Shown in pieces: positions 32,605-35,021 of a stretch of 35,021 nucleotides of DNA. Under the pieces are notes generated by a model. That model worked only from the letters and a program-made list of their open reading frames with translations. It was not told the DNA's origin and searched no databases. This stretch comes from Bacillota bacterium. GTDB taxonomy: Bacteria > Bacillota > Clostridia > Christensenellales > CAG-138. The DNA lies in NCBI GenBank assembly GCA_016286445.1, contig JAEESS010000023.1, positions 1-35,021 of the forward strand, in the 5' to 3' direction. A program made the translations under genes and the position numbers. Position 1 is the stretch's first letter. Every line of letters starts with the position of its first letter.

Positions 32605-33552
32605 CTACTCCAGCTTTTTCAGCTGCTGCTTGGCGAGGCGTTCCCTTTTGCGCTGTCCGCTGACGACGACGTAGACCATCATGATGATCGTGATGACGTA
32701 CGGGATCGCGGAGGTCAGGTCGGCGTCGACGAGCTTCGAGCTCTGCATCTGGAGCCCGATCGCGTCGAAGAAGCCGAACATCAGCGCGGCAAGAAACACC
32801 TTGACCGGGTTTGCGCCACCGAAGATGACGCAGGCGAACGCGATATAGCCTCTGCCCGCGACCATGCGCTGACCGAACTGCCCGTTGAGATTTCCGAGCG
32901 ACAGATGCGCGCCGGCAAGCCCGCAGAACACGCCGCACAGGATCGAAGCGATCCACTTCATCTTCTCGGGGTCCTTGCCCGCCGTACGCAGCGTTTCGGG
33001 CGATTCGCCGGAAGCGCGGATCCAGAAGCCGACCGGCGTGCGGTAGACGAACAGCCACATGAGCGCCACGAGCACCCAGGTGAGATACACGAACAGGCTG
33101 TGTCCGCTGATGACGCTGCCGAGGAACGGAATATCCTTGATGAGCGGGATCGCGATGTTATGAAGATGCGGAGCGTTTGAAATGCCCGCGGAGTCGAACA
33201 GCGAACGGGAAAGGTACACCGTGATGCCCATCGCGAACGTGTTCAGCGCGCAGCCGATGATGAACTCGTCGGAACGAAGCTTGACCGCAAACAGCGCAAA
33301 GAACAGCCCGACGAGAACGCCGAAAACGATCGAGGCGAGAATGCCGAGCGCGGCGCTCGCAAGCGCGGTACTGACCGCCGCCGCGGTGAACGCGCCCATC
33401 AGGATCATGCCGTCCATGCCGATGTTCATGATGCCCGCATGCTCGGTCATCAGTCCGCCCAGAGCGGCGAGCGCGACCGGCGTGGCGCTTCTCAGCATCT
33501 GGTTCAGCGTGCTGGATGCGACCGTCCAGAAGTTCCAGGTATTCTCATTCAT
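32605..33552 (-). CDS. Nucleoside/simple-sugar ABC importer permease (second subunit, NupQ-like)
   Basis: This 315-residue multi-helix inner-membrane subunit of the BPD_transp_2 type is the YufQ/NupQ-like partner of a BmpA-dependent importer. Typical segments are GGLMTEHAGIMNIGMDGMILMGAF, LRSDEFIIGCALN and GRGYIAFACVIFGGANPVK. The start ATG 33552 lies eight bases inside the end of the preceding permease gene, and frames reaching 33747 are antisense shadows of that region. It ends in a basic tail (RKRERLAKQQLKKLE) followed by the operon terminator. The substrate is probably a nucleoside. Confidence 0.93.
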   Translation of the reverse strand: MNENTWNFWTVASSTLNQMLRSATPVALAALGGLMTEHAGIMNIGMDGMILMGAFTAAAVSTALASAALGILASIVFGVLVGLFFALFAVKLRSDEFIIGCALNTFAMGITVYLSRSLFDSAGISNAPHLHNIAIPLIKDIPFLGSVISGHSLFVYLTWVLVALMWLFVYRTPVGFWIRASGESPETLRTAGKDPEKMKWIASILCGVFCGLAGAHLSLGNLNGQFGQRMVAGRGYIAFACVIFGGANPVKVFLAALMFGFFDAIGLQMQSSKLVDADLTSAIPYVITIIMMVYVVVSGQRKRERLAKQQLKKLE

Positions 33553-34660
33553 GCGCGGCACCTCCTTCCCTGCGTGCAAGGATATCGCGCTGCGCCCTTC
33601 GCCGCTCCCGCGCTTTGCGGATCGCGGCGCGAACGCCCTTTTCGCCCGCCATGCAGAAGATGACCGCGGTCTGAATGATCCAGTAGATCTGAATCGGCAC
33701 GCCGACGGTATCCTCCATGAAGATCGCGCCCCAGCGGAGGATCGCAAAGATCAGCGAGATGATGATCGTCGGGATCGGCTGATACTGCGCGATCATCGCG
33801 ACCATCAGCCCCTCGAAGTAATACTCGTTCGAGATCGAGGACTGGTACTTGCCTGCGGCGCCGTATACGCGGAACATGCCGACAAGACCGCACATCATGC
33901 CGGAAACGACCATGGCGATGATGACGATCCGGTCCGCCTTGAGCCCCGCAAACCGGGCAAAACGCGGGTTGTCGCCCGTCAGACGCATCTCATACCCCTT
34001 GGTGGTCTTCTGTAAAATGTACCACACGAGGAACGTCAGCACCGCGGAGATCAGGATCGCGGTGGACAGGTTCGAGCTCGGGATGAGCTTTTCGAACATA
34101 AACGACTGGTTCAGCGGACTCGTGTCGCTGATTACGCGCGGATTCGGGTTCTTCCACGGACCCTTTGAAAAATAGCCGCAGAGATACACCGCCACCGAGT
34201 TCAGCATGATCGTGGTGATGACCTCGTTGACCTTCAGCTTGACCTTCAGCACGCCCGGAATGAACGCATAGAATCCGCCGACGAGAATCGCGCCGAGCGC
34301 GGCGCACGGGATCGCGATCCACGGGGATGCGTCCTTGAGCCAGACGCCGATCTGCGCGGCAAACAGCGCGCCTAAGATGAGCTGCCCTTCGCCGCCGACG
34401 TTGAAGATGCCGGCGCGGCTTCCGACGTCGCACGCAAGTCCGCACAGGCACAGCACCATGGCGTATTCGAGCATGTTGCCGAAATACAGCTTGGACGAGA
34501 AGGAGCCGCCGAGCAGCGCGCCGAGCGCTTTGCCGGTGTCGAAGCCGGTGATGGCAAGGATGACCGTGCCGATGAGAAGCGCGACCGTAAGACTGATCAC
34601 AAGCGCGACAAGGTAGCCGAGATCGACCTTGCGCTTCAGCCATGCAAACGCGTTTTTCAT
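33545..34660 (-). CDS. Nucleoside/simple-sugar ABC importer permease (first subunit, NupP-like)
   Basis: This 371-residue permease has about eight to ten hydrophobic helices. Segments ACDVGSRAGIFNVGGEGQLILGALFA, KVNEVITTIMLN and FEGLMVAMIAQYQPIPTII are characteristic of the YufP/NupP family. The start overlaps the ATPase stop by four bases (ATGA), and its 3' end overlaps the next permease by eight, indicating strong translational coupling. The C-terminal tail is arginine-rich and cytoplasmic. Confidence 0.93.
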   Translation of the reverse strand: MKNAFAWLKRKVDLGYLVALVISLTVALLIGTVILAITGFDTGKALGALLGGSFSSKLYFGNMLEYAMVLCLCGLACDVGSRAGIFNVGGEGQLILGALFAAQIGVWLKDASPWIAIPCAALGAILVGGFYAFIPGVLKVKLKVNEVITTIMLNSVAVYLCGYFSKGPWKNPNPRVISDTSPLNQSFMFEKLIPSSNLSTAILISAVLTFLVWYILQKTTKGYEMRLTGDNPRFARFAGLKADRIVIIAMVVSGMMCGLVGMFRVYGAAGKYQSSISNEYYFEGLMVAMIAQYQPIPTIIISLIFAILRWGAIFMEDTVGVPIQIYWIIQTAVIFCMAGEKGVRAAIRKARERRRAQRDILARREGGAAHE

Positions 34661-35021
34661 GCCTTCGCCCCCTCTCCCGTGCCGGTCATGTAGAGACCGA
34701 TCTCCTCTTTTGTGATCTCGGACGCTGTGAACTCGCCGGTGATCTTTCCTTCATACAGCGTGATGATGCGGTCCGAAAGGCGGAAAACCTCGTCGAGGTC
34801 CGCGGAGCTTAAAAGGATCGCCGCGCCTGCGTTGCGCTGCTCAATGATGCGCGTGTGGAAAAACTCCATCGCGCCGATGTCCACGCCGCGCGTAGGCTGC
34901 GAAATCACCAGCACCGGCGTATCGAAGCTGAATTCACGCGCGACGACGACCTTCTGCATGTTGCCGCCGGACATCGAACCGACCTCGGTATGGATGCCCG
35001 CGCCGCGGATGTCGAATTTTT
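34657..35021 (-). CDS. ABC importer ATPase, C-terminal part (5' end off the window)
   Basis: This is the C-terminal end of a double-ABC ATPase of the simple-sugar/nucleoside importer type (NupO/RbsA-like). The signature SGGNMQKVVVARE, the second-half Walker B region VLVISQPTRGVDIGA and the switch segment ILLSSADLDEVFRLSDRI are visible. As in many second ABC cassettes, the residue after the Walker B aspartate position is degenerate (SQPTRG). Its 5' end and any bmpA-like binding-protein gene lie to the right of the window. It overlaps the first permease gene by four bases. Confidence 0.93.
   Translation of the reverse strand, partial: KFDIRGAGIHTEVGSMSGGNMQKVVVAREFSFDTPVLVISQPTRGVDIGAMEFFHTRIIEQRNAGAAILLSSADLDEVFRLSDRIITLYEGKITGEFTASEITKEEIGLYMTGTGEGAKA

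Overview
The window looks like chromosomal DNA from a GC-rich Clostridia-type Firmicute, probably an uncultured gut lineage of the Oscillospirales/Christensenellales kind. This rests on AGGAGG-like ribosome sites, consensus sigma-A promoters, a perfect CIRCE box before clpB, a SpoIIE-type phosphatase with a LytS-like sensor, many Pro/Thr-linker lipoproteins, and abundant short palindromic intergenic repeats. No rRNA, tRNA, phage, transposase or CRISPR locus was seen. The organism assignment is inference.

Layout. 1-6,000: a partial indolepyruvate:ferredoxin oxidoreductase alpha subunit (iorA), an MFS/GPH-like transporter with a large internally duplicated extracytoplasmic insert, a membrane-anchored glycerophosphodiesterase and a 5TM-sensor PP2C phosphatase. 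6,100-14,650: a two-component system (OmpR-type regulator and a HAMP-less kinase), a membrane-anchored secreted protein and two paralogous lipoproteins (DUF6034-like). All three transcription units start beside tandem 11-bp GAGTTGTAACA-type repeats, which suggests one local envelope-sensing regulon. Between these genes lie four copies of a short inverted-repeat-bounded (MITE-like) element, two of them in a 346-bp tandem duplication, plus other palindromic modules. 14,650-19,410: an LRR lipoprotein and CIRCE-controlled clpB. 19,440-20,560: a small AT-rich island in which an XRE repressor is divergent from an EF-hand membrane peptide and a zinc-ribbon protein. A perfect consensus promoter there carries a palindromic operator exactly in its spacer.

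20,560-35,021: a methyltransferase/SnoaL-like fusion, a HAD lipoprotein and a tandem GNAT protein; a five-gene operon (GNAT-DUF3795 fusion, small Cys-rich protein, iron-sulfur flavoprotein-like reductase, GNAT, Nudix); a divergent M3 oligopeptidase; an operon of M15 carboxypeptidase, GNAT and proS; and the distal part of a nucleoside/simple-sugar ABC importer (ATPase, permease, permease) that runs off the right edge.

Most genes are ordinary. The parts most worth a second look are the two-component regulon with its 11-bp operators, the XRE/EF-hand switch, the modular repeats (one of which supplies the stop codon of the kinase and flanks a duplicated kinase tail), and the transporter insert.
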